This document shows positions 62,620 through 64,000 of a stretch of DNA of 64,000 nt, piece after piece. The first letter of the stretch is position 1, and the number at the start of each line of letters is the position of its first letter. The DNA comes from DASSTY01 sp035760645 (GTDB lineage: Bacteria > Gemmatimonadota > Gemmatimonadetes > Gemmatimonadales > GWC2-71-9), in assembly GCA_035760645.1 (NCBI GenBank), contig DASTSO010000023.1:124001-188000 (forward strand). Reading direction: 5' to 3'. The translations under genes were made by a program, and so were the position numbers. A model generated the notes under the pieces. That model saw only the letters and a program-made list of their open reading frames with translations. It ran no database searches and was not told the origin of the DNA.

Positions 62620-64000
<1,381 letters not shown>

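Overview
The window is very GC-rich, densely coding, almost entirely minus-strand DNA from a Gram-negative bacterium. Inference: a member of the Gemmatimonadota or a close relative. The reasons are the base composition, exported proteins whose signal peptides end in 'AxAQ', an outer-membrane barrel, a meso-diaminopimelate-type MurE, and MglA/DUF4388 genes in an otherwise Gemmatimonadota-like gene order. No rRNA or database comparison backs this. Only mazG, a PQQ-propeller lipoprotein and a small exported protein are on the plus strand. Many starts are GTG, and neighbouring genes are mostly joined by 4-base ATGA/GTGA or 1-base TGATG overlaps.

Layout. 202-5644 (-): alr, a DUF1844 protein, deoB, cdd, a lipoprotein and an outer-membrane barrel, in one overlapping operon. 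5679-9645: mazG (+), asnS (-), a PQQ-propeller lipoprotein (+) and a small exported protein (+). 9751-12814 (-): ftsY and recG. 13015-31763 (-): a division and cell-wall (dcw) cluster read as rsmH-ftsL-ftsI-murE-murF-mraY-murD-ftsW-murG-murC-ftsQ-ftsA-ftsZ, followed by an M23 peptidase and a VWA-like membrane protein. mraZ, murB and ddl are not in it. tRNA-Asp, an exported TPR protein and tRNA-Val lie just upstream.

34040-53015 (-): a chemosensory operon of about 19 kb, read as cheW-cheY-cheA-cheC-giant TPR-DUF4388/TPR-TPR/roadblock-roadblock-roadblock(MglB-like)-mglA-tandem DnaA-like AAA+ protein-DUF4388/TPR-cheR-cheD-cheB-cheW-cheW-TPR-gluzincin-like peptidase-small membrane protein. It has adaptation enzymes (CheR, CheB, CheD) and phosphatase CheC but no receptor gene. 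It carries an MglA-type polarity GTPase with three roadblock proteins, and a protein of two fused DnaA domain III-like ATPases with no DNA-binding domain. I consider this the most novel system in the window. Its first gene overlaps rluD, so it may be read through from the housekeeping operon ftsH-folP-DUF2723-yggS-ileS-dksA/traR-lspA-rluD (53008-64000).

A second unusual signal is a dispersed repeat. Three related elements (about 31-200, 9642-9754, 31943-32077) each consist of a hairpin between inverted arrays of short G-rich/C-rich repeats, placed directly after the stop of a minus-strand gene. They probably act as terminators or mark mobile palindromic elements.
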